A stretch of 64,000 bases of DNA, taken from Gp13-AA77 sp035946735. Lineage in GTDB: Bacteria > Acidobacteriota > Terriglobia > UBA7540. A program made the position numbers and the translations under genes. The notes below the pieces were generated by a model. It did no database searches. It had not been told where the DNA came from and saw nothing but the letters and a program-made list of their open reading frames with translations. The stretch covers positions 47,252 through 111,251 of the forward strand of contig DASYYZ010000157.1 in the NCBI GenBank assembly GCA_035946735.1, in the 5' to 3' direction. Positions 52,406 to 61,804 of the stretch are shown one piece after another; position 1 is the first letter of the stretch, and each line of letters opens with the position of its first letter.

Positions 52406-53599
52406 CTACTGAACGGCGTCTTCGAGCACTTGAGCAAAGCGCCGAAGTTCCTTCGGAAGTGAAAACTCCGGCGCCAGCGCCGCAGCCCGGTCGCTCATCT
52501 CGGCAACCCGCCCGGGATCCCGGGCCAACTGTTGCACGAGAGCAGCCAAGGATGTTGCGTCATCGGGGTCCGCCACCAGTCCGCAGCCACTTTCTCGTAC
52601 AAGCTGCGCCGCGTCACTCGTTTCGGGGGCCAACACCAGCACCGGCCGGCCCGCGGCAAGAATCGGATATAACTTGCTCGGGACTACCACGCCCTCGAGT
52701 CCGCGGCGAATGGTGACCAGATGAAGGTCACCGGCAGCCAGCACGTGCGGGACTTGATCGGTCGGGCGGTAGGGCAGGAAATGGATCGCCTTGCACCCAC
52801 GCGCAGACGCCTCAAGCTGCGATCGCATGGCACCGTCGCCAACGAAAACGAACCCCACACCGTCTCCGTTCAACATCTGCGCCGCTTTCACCACGGTTTC
52901 CCAGGCGCCATAAAAACCGAGGTTGCCCGCATAAAGCACCACGAACCGGTATCCGCTGCGGATCTCGCGTGTCACGGCATGATCTCGATTCGGAATCGAC
53001 TGAGGTATTCGAGCGCCATCGCGCACTACAACCACCCGGCAGGGGTCAACGCCTTTGGCGATGATCCGTTGGCGCGTGTCCTCGCCGAGTACGATGACGC
53101 GTTCGGCGTTGGCGAGCGCCCAGCGGTGCATCTTCTCCCACACCTGGACCCAGCGGGCCGGACGCACGATTTCGCCCGAGATCGCCATCTCTGGGTACAG
53201 ATCCCGGATGTTGTACACGAGCGGCTTTCGCTTGAGCCATGCCACAAACGCCCCAACGATGCCCTCAAAGGGCGGGTCCGTCATGGCCAGGACCACGTCA
53301 GCGCGGATCATAAGCGCGCGAGGAACCGCCAGTATCACGTAAGAAAGATAGTTCAACAGACGATGCAGCATCCGGTGCCGCGGAAAAGTTGTCGAGCCCA
53401 CTCGCTCCACCGCGATCTGGCCGCGCCTTTCGCGGCGCCAGATATAGAAAGGGTGCCGCTCGGAAGGATCATAGGAAGGGCGTCCGCAGAGCACAACCAC
53501 CTCGTGGCGCTCGGCTAATGCGTCCACAACCGCCGCGGCCATTTTCGCCGTAGCCGAGGTGTCGGGCGGGAAGTATTCGTTCAGGAGGAGAATGCGCAT
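52406..53599 (-). CDS. Glycosyltransferase family 4
   Basis: 397 residues, cytoplasmic GT-B fold. N-terminal LLLNEYFPPDTSATAKMAAAVVDAL and DVVLAMTDPPFEGIVGAF; C-terminal FVFVGDGAMRSQLEASARGCKAIHFLPYRP and the donor-site region RGLEGVVVPSKLYPILAAGRPVLVL with Glu residues of the EX7E type. Overlaps the upstream carbamoyltransferase by 19 bases. Transfers a sugar during glycan assembly. Confidence 0.88.
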   Translation of the reverse strand: MRILLLNEYFPPDTSATAKMAAAVVDALAERHEVVVLCGRPSYDPSERHPFYIWRRERRGQIAVERVGSTTFPRHRMLHRLLNYLSYVILAVPRALMIRADVVLAMTDPPFEGIVGAFVAWLKRKPLVYNIRDLYPEMAISGEIVRPARWVQVWEKMHRWALANAERVIVLGEDTRQRIIAKGVDPCRVVVVRDGARIPQSIPNRDHAVTREIRSGYRFVVLYAGNLGFYGAWETVVKAAQMLNGDGVGFVFVGDGAMRSQLEASARGCKAIHFLPYRPTDQVPHVLAAGDLHLVTIRRGLEGVVVPSKLYPILAAGRPVLVLAPETSDAAQLVRESGCGLVADPDDATSLAALVQQLARDPGRVAEMSDRAAALAPEFSLPKELRRFAQVLEDAVQ

Positions 53600-55338
53600 C
53601 GCTCGGGCTTTTCCATCAGGTAATTACCCATCACGAGCACGTCCATTTTGGTTCGCAAGAAGCAATCGAGGGCCTCTTGCGGCTTCAAGACAATGGGCTC
53701 GTTCTCGTTGAATGAGGTGTTGAGCAGGACGGGCACACCGGTGAGCTTCTCGAACTCCTTGATGAGCGCCCAGTACAGCGGATTGGTCCGCCGGCTGACT
53801 GTCTGCAGGCGAGCAGTGCCGTCCACATGAGTCGGAGCAGGAATCAGGGCTCGCTTTTGCGGTCGCACAGAGTACGCGAGACTCATAAATGGAGATGGAT
53901 AGGAGTGCTCAAAGTAATCGGCGGTGGCCTCCTCCAAAATTGAGGGAGCGAAGGGACGGAAAGGTTCCCGTTGCTTGATCCTCTGGTTGAGCACGTCTCT
54001 CATTTCGGCCCGACGGGGATCGGCGAGGATGCTTCGGTTGCCCAAGGCGCGCGGGCCCCACTCCGCCCTGCCCTGGAACCATCCCACAATTTTACCGGTG
54101 GCAATATGCGCGGCCGTGTTCCGCAAGACTTCTTCGTCTGGGAGCTTCTGAATGGAAAACGAGCCGTTCGTCCCGCTGTTTTCCACCACTTGTCGAATCG
54201 CCGCGGGCGTGAATTGCGGTCCCCAGTAGGCGTGCTCCATGGTGAAGCAGCGGGGACGCCCAAGCACTTGGTGGTAGACGTAATAAGCCGCGCCCACCGA
54301 CAGTCCGGCATCTCCGGCAGCCGGCTGAACGTAAACATCGGAGAAGGGCGTGTGATCGAAGATCTTTCCATTGGCTACGCAGTTGAACGCCACGCCCCCT
54401 GCAAGACAGGCCGCGTCCTGCTTGGTCTTTTCCCAAAGCGAATTCAACAACCGGAAATAGGCCTCTTCAAGGACTGTTTGCAGCGAAGCGGCGATGTCCT
54501 GATGTTTTTTCCCGACTGCTTCCGCCGACGTTCGGGTCTTTCCCAGCCGATCTTCAAGGTGGGTCGAAAAGAGCCGGCCTAAGACGGGAGTCTTGCCGCT
54601 GTCCTGCCAGGTCATTTCCGGTCCCTTGCGGTGATGGCAGAAGTAATTGAGTCCGAGGCTGAACGGCTTGCCGTTGTCGGTCCTGACGATGCGTCGAAAC
54701 TCGTCCTGGTAGGCGGGCTCCCCGTAAGCCGCGAGGCCCATCACCTTGTATTCGTCGCCATACTTCCAGAACCCAAGATACTGACTGATCGCGGTGTAAT
54801 AGAGCCCTAGCGAGTGGGGAAACGCAACGGCTCCATGCACCTTGAGGCGGTTTCCTTCCCCGGTCGCCCACATGGTGCTGGCGAAATCTCCCAGCCCGTC
54901 AGTGGAGAGCACCGCTGCCTTCTCGAATGGCGAGACAAAAAAGGCGCTGGCCAGGTGAGCTATATGATGTTCCACTCGATGGTATTGGGCGTGGATGGTC
55001 TCGGGACCGGCGTCGCACGCTGCAGCGAGGGCCTCATCAATCCCGGTGAAGCGCGTCAGTACCCTGGAGCGCTCCAGAGCAAAGCGAGGCATGCGCAAGG
55101 CGTAGAACAGTTTCGTTCCCATGCGCGCCCACGGATCCCGCGGAACCGCGACGTGATCGATCTCCCGGGCTGTCAAGCCCGCCTCAGCCAGGCAGTGTCG
55201 AACAGCGTTGGCCGGGAAACCGGCCGCGTACTTCACGCGGTTAAAGCGCTCTTCCTCCACGGCGGCCACTAAACGGCCGTCGCAGATCAGCGCCGCTGAC
55301 GAGTTTCCGTGATAAGCATTGATGCCAAGAATGTTCAT
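53581..55338 (-). CDS. NodU/CmcH-type carbamoyltransferase
   Basis: 585 residues. N-terminal MNILGINAYHGNSSAALICDG and AVEEERFNRVKYAAGFP, the Kae1-like ATP/carbamoyl-phosphate site region (AVLSTDGLGDFASTMWATG), and the C-terminal FQGRAEWGPRALGNRSILADPR and FNENEPIVLKPQEALDCFL, typical of O-carbamoyltransferases such as NodU. It likely carbamoylates a sugar of the polymer or its lipid intermediate. Full length. Confidence 0.92.
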   Translation of the reverse strand: MNILGINAYHGNSSAALICDGRLVAAVEEERFNRVKYAAGFPANAVRHCLAEAGLTAREIDHVAVPRDPWARMGTKLFYALRMPRFALERSRVLTRFTGIDEALAAACDAGPETIHAQYHRVEHHIAHLASAFFVSPFEKAAVLSTDGLGDFASTMWATGEGNRLKVHGAVAFPHSLGLYYTAISQYLGFWKYGDEYKVMGLAAYGEPAYQDEFRRIVRTDNGKPFSLGLNYFCHHRKGPEMTWQDSGKTPVLGRLFSTHLEDRLGKTRTSAEAVGKKHQDIAASLQTVLEEAYFRLLNSLWEKTKQDAACLAGGVAFNCVANGKIFDHTPFSDVYVQPAAGDAGLSVGAAYYVYHQVLGRPRCFTMEHAYWGPQFTPAAIRQVVENSGTNGSFSIQKLPDEEVLRNTAAHIATGKIVGWFQGRAEWGPRALGNRSILADPRRAEMRDVLNQRIKQREPFRPFAPSILEEATADYFEHSYPSPFMSLAYSVRPQKRALIPAPTHVDGTARLQTVSRRTNPLYWALIKEFEKLTGVPVLLNTSFNENEPIVLKPQEALDCFLRTKMDVLVMGNYLMEKPERCAFSS

Positions 55339-55965
55339 CGAAACAACGTTGCTCTTAACTTTCCGTTTTAGGCGGGAGAATTAATTGTTGAGATGCCGGC
55401 GCGCCCACTTGCTCAAGACAAATAGGCTCCACACACGCGACCAACTCGTGCGCCTCTGCAGGAAATCTGTCCACACCTGCCCCACGGCGCCTTGGTCGAG
55501 GCAGGGTTGGAGTGGCGGGGCTATCGTGCTGAGCTCCGCTTCCACATCTTTCTTCAGAGGGCCGCGTAGCCAATGCTCCCACGGTAGGGTGAAGGTCCGC
55601 TTTGGCTGCGAGACCACTTCCTTCGGCAACAGGTCGCCCATCGCCTCCACCAGGAGCGGTTTAGGAATGCCATTGGCAGCCTTAATCGACCCCGGGAGTC
55701 TGGTCACAAATTCGACCAAGGCGTGATCGAGGAACGGCACCCGCACTTCAAGGGAGTGAGCCATACTCATGGCATCCGTGTCGCGCAGCAGCGTATTCAC
55801 CATGTAGGATCGCGATTCGAGGCAAGACACCGCGGTGAAGTCGTCCAGTTGGATTGCTTCCGAGGCACTTTGCGCCAACCAGTCCTGCCACGGTGCCGGA
55901 GTCGTAACACCATTACAGCTTAGCAGCCCCAGCACCTGTGCCGGTGTGAACAGAAGCCGCGTATA

Positions 55966-55973
55966 GAAATAAG
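55966..55973. repeat. Target-site duplication, left
   Basis: GAAATAAG, repeated at 59557-59564 around the transposon; 8 bases, the usual size for the IS1595 family. Confidence 0.9.
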
Positions 55974-56021
55974 GGTAACTATATACTTGACTTACCGAAC
56001 GAATTTTGTTATTCTTGAAGA

Positions 56022-57002
56022 ATGGAAAACATAAACACGCTCGATGACGTTAAGACGCTGCAACAGGCAATCATCCACTTCAGCGATTACGAAAACTGCC
56101 GAAGTCTCATGATGCAACTTCGTTGGCCGGATGGCAAGGTCGCTTGCCCGCACTGCGGCTCGGAAAAAGTCACATATCTCGCGAAGGCACGCGTGTGGAA
56201 GTGCTACGGCAAGCACCCGCGTCCGAGATTTTCTCTCAAGACCGGAACGATCTTCGAGGATTCGCCGCTCGGACTGGACAAGTGGCTCGCTGCCCTCTGG
56301 CTTCTTGTCAACTGCAAGAATGGGATCAGCAGTTGCGAAGTCGCCAAAGACCTTGGCGTCACTCAGAAGTCAGCGTGGTTCATGATGCACCGTCTCCGCT
56401 ATGCGTTGAAGGAAGGCGGATTTGATAAGTTCTCTGGCGAAGTCGAGGCCGATGAAACCTTCATCGGCGGCAAGGCTCGCTTCATGCACATCAGCGAGAG
56501 GAAACGTCGAATTACTGGGAGTGGCCCGACGAACAAGACGGCAGTCATGGGAATCTTGGAGCGTGGTGGCAAGGTTCGCACCAGTGTCATTTCTAATCGG
56601 CGCAAGCACGCGGTTCAGTCAGAGGTCAAGAAGAACGTGGCGGCGGGCTCAGCGCTCTACACAGATGCACTGCTTTCCTATAGCGGCCTCGAACGCGAAT
56701 ACGCTCACAAAGTCATCGACCACGCCGAAGCATATGTGAACGGAAGGGTCCACACCAACGGCCTTGAGAACTTCTGGAGCCTCTTGAAGCGCGGGATTCA
56801 CGGAACGTACGTGAGCGTGGAGCCTTTCCACCTGTTCCGCTATTTGGACGAACAATCCTTCCGGTACAATTACCGCAAGGAGATGAACGATTTTGATCGC
56901 TTCAAACTCGCCCTCTCGCAGATCGCTGGCAAACGCCTGACGTACTCACACCTGACTGGCAAAGACGCTTACATGGAGGCTCCCCCCTCGTCTGTCAATT
57001 GA
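56022..57002 (+). CDS. IS1595-type transposase
   Basis: 326 residues starting 21 bases inside the left terminal repeat. Zinc-ribbon CPHCGS (from Cys42), a helical region GLDKWLAALWLLVNCKNGISS, and the catalytic Asp144 (EADETFIGG), Asp215 (YTDALLSY) and Glu249 in TNGLENFWSLLKRG. All appear intact, so the element may still move. Confidence 0.93.
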   Translation: MENINTLDDVKTLQQAIIHFSDYENCRSLMMQLRWPDGKVACPHCGSEKVTYLAKARVWKCYGKHPRPRFSLKTGTIFEDSPLGLDKWLAALWLLVNCKNGISSCEVAKDLGVTQKSAWFMMHRLRYALKEGGFDKFSGEVEADETFIGGKARFMHISERKRRITGSGPTNKTAVMGILERGGKVRTSVISNRRKHAVQSEVKKNVAAGSALYTDALLSYSGLEREYAHKVIDHAEAYVNGRVHTNGLENFWSLLKRGIHGTYVSVEPFHLFRYLDEQSFRYNYRKEMNDFDRFKLALSQIAGKRLTYSHLTGKDAYMEAPPSSVN

Positions 57003-57036
57003 TGAAACGCCAGAAACGCGGAAAGCAAAAGGCCAG

Positions 57037-58095
57037 TTAGTCCTTTGGGTCTGCTGGCTTTTTGGTCTTGTTCTTGGACTTTTTGAAGGGGTTTGGAACT
57101 GCGCTCTTGGGGACTGAAAGAACCGTCTTTAGGGCGTCCACGAACCGCCGTGCGGCCGGTGGGCCTTCTTCCATCTCGGCATGAGGCTTCATGCCCGCCA
57201 TTATGCCATACACCGGATACTCGCTGTGGGGAGGCGTCAGCGGGAACGGCTCCGATCCTGTCCATGACTCTGGAATTTTGAGGCGATGCGATAGGAACAT
57301 CACTTCCTTGCCTTTATACCGGCTCTGCGCGCTGTAATGGAGGTCGTACGAGATGCGCGGGTGCAACTGGAAAAGGCCGTGATCGACGGCAGCGTAGTCG
57401 TAGGTTACGATCCACGGCTGGTCTAACTGGACAATCCGCGCTGCCAACTTCTTGTGATCCTCCAGCTCGTAATCGTTCAGGTAGAGGTCTTGACCGTTCT
57501 CGATGTAAGGCGGGTCAAAAAAAGCAATGGTGTTATCCCCAAGGTGAACGAGAACGCGGTCAATGAAGTCCAGAGCATCACTGCGGTAGAGCTTGATTCG
57601 GCTGCTGAATCTGGAAATGCGCCGGATTCTCTGCGTCAGTTCTTCCTTGTTGAAACGCGCATCGATGCCCCATTTCCCGCGTTGCTTCTTCCCGCCGATC
57701 ACGCCGCCGCCGATGATGCCTGATCGGTTCGTGCGATTCAGAAAGAGGGTTGCAAAACCAAGTTCGCTGAGGTCTGCCGTTTCTCGGCTTTCGTAAATCT
57801 CGCGCTGCCGCCTCCACTCAGCCATCGTGACTCGGATGTGTTTGACTTTCTGGCAGAGGTCCGCGGAATTGTTTAGGACTTCATGCCAGAACGCATAAAC
57901 GGGCCTGCTGAGGTCGTTTAGGTGGATGACGGAAGCGTACTCACCAAAGAGCAATGACAGTCCGAGCGCAGACCCGCCAGCGTAAGCCTCCGCGTACTGA
58001 ACATCCTTCATGCCGTTCTCTTCTAACAAGCACCCGACCACCGCCGCAAGGCGACGCTTGCCACCGGGATATCGCATTGGGGTGTGATAGGGCAT
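57037..58095 (-). CDS. DNA adenine methyltransferase, D12/Dam class
   Basis: 352 residues. RYPGGKRRL (residues 8-16), the SAM-binding AYAGGSALGLSLL (38-50) and the catalytic DPPY (194-197, in AFFDPPYIEN) identify a class-D12 N6-adenine methyltransferase. The C-terminus after about 290 is variable and Lys-rich. No restriction endonuclease is adjacent. Convergent with the transposase; 48 bases separate it from the ParB-like gene, so the two passengers are probably co-transcribed. Confidence 0.92.
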   Translation of the reverse strand: MPYHTPMRYPGGKRRLAAVVGCLLEENGMKDVQYAEAYAGGSALGLSLLFGEYASVIHLNDLSRPVYAFWHEVLNNSADLCQKVKHIRVTMAEWRRQREIYESRETADLSELGFATLFLNRTNRSGIIGGGVIGGKKQRGKWGIDARFNKEELTQRIRRISRFSSRIKLYRSDALDFIDRVLVHLGDNTIAFFDPPYIENGQDLYLNDYELEDHKKLAARIVQLDQPWIVTYDYAAVDHGLFQLHPRISYDLHYSAQSRYKGKEVMFLSHRLKIPESWTGSEPFPLTPPHSEYPVYGIMAGMKPHAEMEEGPPAARRFVDALKTVLSVPKSAVPNPFKKSKNKTKKPADPKD

Positions 58096-58143
58096 GGCCG
58101 CAAGAGAGTATAGGGTAGTTCATTGGAAATGGCCAGCACATTC

Positions 58144-59475
58144 TTACGGTGCCCACATTGCCGTTACGAACGGCTCTAAATTGTCCCAGTGACGCCTTAA
58201 ATCGCCGGGAACCGGAAAGATGTATTGGTTGTGAATCCAGGCGTGCATCAGGGTGACGGAAGGAGCTAAAAAGGAATCTTTTTCGCAAGCGCGGCGCACT
58301 GGGGCTGCCTGTCGGTTCGAGGGCTTTTTCTTGGCGATCAGGTCGTTCGTCACCTGTTGGAGTTTTCCCCTGAGTGACGGGTCATTCGATAGAGTGATGC
58401 CGTACTGGTCGATGTAGGAATCGGCGCTCAACTCAACGAAAACCCGAAAGAGAACGCTAACGGCGTTCGTGTGATCTTCCAAGCTGAGCTTCCTGAGTTC
58501 CGTTTCTATATCGTGCAAACGAGGCTCCGTGACGCTCAGCGTGCAATCTCGGGGAATGAGCTTGTCCCGAACCCTTCCGGCTTTGGAAACCGTCTTCCTC
58601 GCTGACCTAACGTGGATTCCGCCGACCGTTAAGTCCACACCGTGACCGGACGGTAGAGCGGTAGCGACCCTTATGTCCGCAGGCAGCTTTGCGGCGTAAG
58701 CCTCGCGTTGCGGCTGAGTGTATATGTCCGTGACTTTGGTCTTGCGGCTGGCCAAGTCTCTCGCTACGTGCAGCAGAGCTTTCGCCACGTACTGCTCACC
58801 AGCGAGTGCTTTCACGCGTCCTTCGCGCACTTCGATACCGAGTTGGGCTCTTACAGCCGGTGTTCCAATCAGTCTCTTAAAACTCGTCACTGGAACCTTG
58901 CGCCTTTCCTCCGGCGTAAGATCACCACGGCTTTCCAGAAAATCTAAGGCTTGCAGATGAGCCTCAACGGGACCGCCTCGTGCTCTGAATCGCGCTGTGT
59001 CCTCGCTGCTCCAAGGAATGAGACCGGCACCCCCGCGAAATCCGGTGTGTCGCAGTTCAATCCAATGGCGTGCTTCTTCACGATCTTTCACGATCACGCA
59101 CGGAATTGAATCTATCGGCGCGGCTTGATACCGCCTACTCAGTTTTCGCAGTTGATTGAGAGCGCCCGCTGTTATCGCGTCCACGAAAATATCGGGGTTC
59201 TCCAGCGCCCGCAGCGCGGTTAGTCGGCGGTTGCCCTCCAAAATCACGTACTTGTTTCGCATGTCGCCAAGGGGCATTACGATGGACAATTCGGCAGGGT
59301 TAAGGCCGTAATCAACGATGTCTTTGGCGAGCGCTGGAAGTCTCTTGCCTTGATGATGAGCGATGGCACGAAGCGCGTCGCGCTGGCCAACGTTTGGTTG
59401 AAGGAGTCGAGGGTTTTGAGCGTCGATCAGAATATCGGAGAGAGGCAGTTCCAAAAGCTCAGGCATGTGGCGCAA
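58144..59475 (-). CDS. ParB/Srx-domain protein, transposon passenger
   Basis: 443 residues. The N-terminal domain has LSDILIDAQNPRLLQPN and VILEGNRRLTALRAL (residues 77-91), the ParB/sulfiredoxin fold with its GxRR-type motif (here EGNRRL). The remaining 340 residues have no recognised fold: a helical middle (AVRAQLGIEVREGRVKALAG), an ARKTVSKAGRVRDKLIP-type basic segment and a C-terminal helical part ending FVTAMWAP. No HTH is evident. ParB-like domains can bind CTP, bind DNA or cut DNA; which of these holds is unknown. Confidence 0.82.
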   Translation of the reverse strand: MRHMPELLELPLSDILIDAQNPRLLQPNVGQRDALRAIAHHQGKRLPALAKDIVDYGLNPAELSIVMPLGDMRNKYVILEGNRRLTALRALENPDIFVDAITAGALNQLRKLSRRYQAAPIDSIPCVIVKDREEARHWIELRHTGFRGGAGLIPWSSEDTARFRARGGPVEAHLQALDFLESRGDLTPEERRKVPVTSFKRLIGTPAVRAQLGIEVREGRVKALAGEQYVAKALLHVARDLASRKTKVTDIYTQPQREAYAAKLPADIRVATALPSGHGVDLTVGGIHVRSARKTVSKAGRVRDKLIPRDCTLSVTEPRLHDIETELRKLSLEDHTNAVSVLFRVFVELSADSYIDQYGITLSNDPSLRGKLQQVTNDLIAKKKPSNRQAAPVRRACEKDSFLAPSVTLMHAWIHNQYIFPVPGDLRRHWDNLEPFVTAMWAP

Positions 59476-59556
59476 TCCCCCGCATTTGGATTTACGGATT
59501 GACTACGCCACAGATCATATACGCGTTCCGTTCGGTAAGGCAAGTATATAATTACC

Positions 59557-59564
59557 GAAATAAG
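59557..59564. repeat. Target-site duplication, right
   Basis: GAAATAAG, matching 55966-55973. Confidence 0.9.
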
Positions 59565-60897
59565 GGTGCGGGAGAAAGCCGGGATCACGCCATAGTGCTG
59601 CCATTTTGCGGTGGGCATCTCTTCCACTCAGGCGTTTCGAAATCTTCTCCGTCGCTGAGGCCAGTACGGAACGGAATCCCCCTGGCACCTTTCGCGCCAG
59701 GGCGGCCACCGATTGTGCTTCTGGGGTGGACCGGAAGGTGCTGTAGCCTCCGAAGATCTCGTCGCTGCCCAGTCCGGAGAGCGCTACCTTAAGGCCTGCC
59801 TGACGGGCGGCCCAGGAGACGAAATAGCTGTTGATGCCGTCCATGCTGGGTTGATCGAACGCAGCCACGGCTTCATCGAGCCGTGCCAGCATATCCTCGC
59901 CGCTCAGCGCAAACTGGTGGTGGTTGGTTCCAAATCGCTCGGCCGTGCGGCGAGCCAGCGCGCCCTCGCTAAATTCCTCCTCTTGAAAGACGACGGTGGC
60001 GGTGTGAACGGATCTCCCGTTCCGGGCCGCGAGCGCAACCAAGGCAGTAGAATCGATGCCGCTGCTCAGGAAAACTCCCACCGGCACGTCCGCAGCCAGG
60101 TGAGAGTCGATCGTCTCTTCCAGGAGCGCCCGCAGGAACGCCGACGGAGAGCCCCGTTCCAGCTTCTTGGTGTTGACGGCCGGCTGCGCAGACTCGGCGA
60201 AGTCCCAATAAGGCTCCGGGCGAATCTTCGAGTGGCATCCCGCTGCCGAGATCACAATGCGATGGCCGGGCGGCAGAGAATACACGCTTTCAACCAGAGT
60301 CATGGGCTCGGCAACCGAACCGAAAAGCAGATAGCTTCGCAACGCGGCATTTGAAAGCCGCGGCTCGATCTGGCCCGATGCGAGGAGGGATCTGACCTCA
60401 GAGGCGAAAAGCAGGGTACCATCAACGAGAGCGTAGTAAAGTGGCTTAACGCCCAGCCGGTCGCGAGCCAGCAGAACCCTGGGATTTCCACGGCGTGTCG
60501 ACTTCGAAGTCTCGGTCACAGCAAATGCAAACATCCCCTCGAGGTGGTCCACGCAATCCTCGCCCCACTCCTCGTAAGCGTGAACGATCACTTCGGTGTC
60601 GCTGCCTGTCCGGAAGGTATGCCCGCGAGACTCCAACGTGTGCCGCAACTCGTGAAAGTTATAGATTTCCCCGTTAAATACGACGGCGACCGTCCAGTCT
60701 TCGTTGAACACCGGTTGGTGTCCGCCAGCAAGATCGATAATGCTCAGCCGTCGCATCCCCAGCGCAACCCTGTCATCAACAAAGAGGCCTTCGTCGTCTG
60801 GCCCGCGATGGTGCATTGGCGCCATCATCTGGCGGACGACACTCGCCGGAGGATCGGGCTCGGTCACGCCTACCAACCCGCAGATTCCACACATGTC

Positions 60898-61776
60898 TTA
60901 AGCCGATCGGTACAAGATGGCACGGCCGGCCCTCATCAGGCGCTCACGAAGTCGAACGCGCTCGATGCCCAGCCGCTTCTGGCTGTACCGGTCCACAAGC
61001 AAACGAGCGAAAATGGCCAGTAGCAGCAGAGGCGAGGAAACCAGTATTGGCCAGAGCGAAGGGTTCTCCGGGTAGTACCCCCAATCGACAGCTTCCTCCC
61101 ATCCCGGAGAGAGCCGATCAAGCGCCCGCCGCAGCAGATTGCCCAGCAGAGGGATTCGCTGCAAATGAAGGTGCGCCGTGCGCTCAAAACTATAGGCTGG
61201 GTCATAGCCTGGCATCCGGCTGATCGCGGCGCGGAATACCGATGGATCGGCAAGCTCCTGCCTGGTTAGGGCGCGATTCAGATGATCTCTGTACACGAGG
61301 CCCTGCTGTGGGTTGACCACAACCCACCGATCGCCCCACTGCACCTCCGCCACCACATGTTTCGTGCCGCCAGACTCGTCGAGCAGCAACAGACGGCGGG
61401 TTCTCAGTCCGGCAGCGTCCGCCAGGTTGATGAAAGCGTTACTTGCCGATCCGCAGATTTTGAGTAGGTGCGCGTTCTGTAGGATGTTGACGGGATTCCG
61501 CAGGCTAGTAGTACCTTCCAGGACAGCGTCTCCCCGTTCGGGTTCGTTGCGAAACCACGCCAGCAACGCCTCGGACTTCTCCTCCGGCGAGCCAACCAGT
61601 GGGACAATGGCGTCAGCAAACCCTTTCAAATATCGGCGCGTAGAGTAGCTCCAGGCAACGCCATAGACCAATAAGAGGACCACGCCAATCATCAAGGCGT
61701 TGCTCCCGTGTTTGAGCAATGCAACCAAGCGTCCGTGGCTGGTCAGCAGGACCTGTCCCGGAGATTCGGGAATCAT
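60898..61776 (-). CDS. Transglutaminase-like membrane protein
   Basis: 292 residues from ATG 61776. A membrane helix (ALMIGVVLLLVYGVAW), a periplasmic transglutaminase-like domain with the Cys in LKICGSASNAFINLADAAGLRTRRLLL, His in GGTKHVVAEVQW and Asp-like WVVVNPQQG, and a second membrane helix near the C-terminus (LWPILVSSPLLLLAIFARLL). Such proteins often hydrolyse or cross-link peptides. The frame is fused to the upstream glycosyltransferase by a frameshift at 61900-61906. Confidence 0.8.
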   Translation of the reverse strand: MIPESPGQVLLTSHGRLVALLKHGSNALMIGVVLLLVYGVAWSYSTRRYLKGFADAIVPLVGSPEEKSEALLAWFRNEPERGDAVLEGTTSLRNPVNILQNAHLLKICGSASNAFINLADAAGLRTRRLLLLDESGGTKHVVAEVQWGDRWVVVNPQQGLVYRDHLNRALTRQELADPSVFRAAISRMPGYDPAYSFERTAHLHLQRIPLLGNLLRRALDRLSPGWEEAVDWGYYPENPSLWPILVSSPLLLLAIFARLLVDRYSQKRLGIERVRLRERLMRAGRAILYRSA

Positions 61777-61804
61777 GGACGCCTCATCGACAGCGGCACT
61801 TCCC

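Larger units (their letters stand above)
55974..59556. mobile_element. IS1595-family transposon with methyltransferase and ParB-like passengers
   Basis: 3,583 bp. Terminal inverted repeats are 55974-56001 and 59529-59556: 28 positions, 26 matches, starting GGTAAYTATATACTTG. It encodes a transposase on plus and two minus-strand passengers, a DNA adenine methyltransferase and a ParB-like protein, both well inside the ends. Everything between the ends is foreign to the host cluster. IS1595 members carrying passenger genes are known; this pair is what makes the copy notable. Confidence 0.93.
55381..60894 (-). pseudogene. asnB: Asparagine synthase interrupted by a transposon
   Basis: The 5' part (60894 to 59565) has the N-terminal nucleophile Cys2 (MCGICGLVG), HHRGPDDEG, FNGEIYNF and SGIDSTALVALAA. 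The 3' part (55965 to 55381) continues TPAQVLGLLSCNG, DTDAMSMAHSLEVRVPFLDH and KRTFTLPWEHWL. Excision of 55974-59556 plus one target copy joins HPYF to YTRLLF in frame and gives exactly 640 codons plus stop. Such AsnB-type amidotransferases are common in exopolysaccharide clusters. As found, neither fragment can be a full enzyme. Confidence 0.93.

Noticed and set aside
57037..59475. Classical restriction-modification system
   Set aside because: A methyltransferase is clear, but the partner shows a ParB-like domain and no recognised endonuclease motif, so only a candidate module is claimed.
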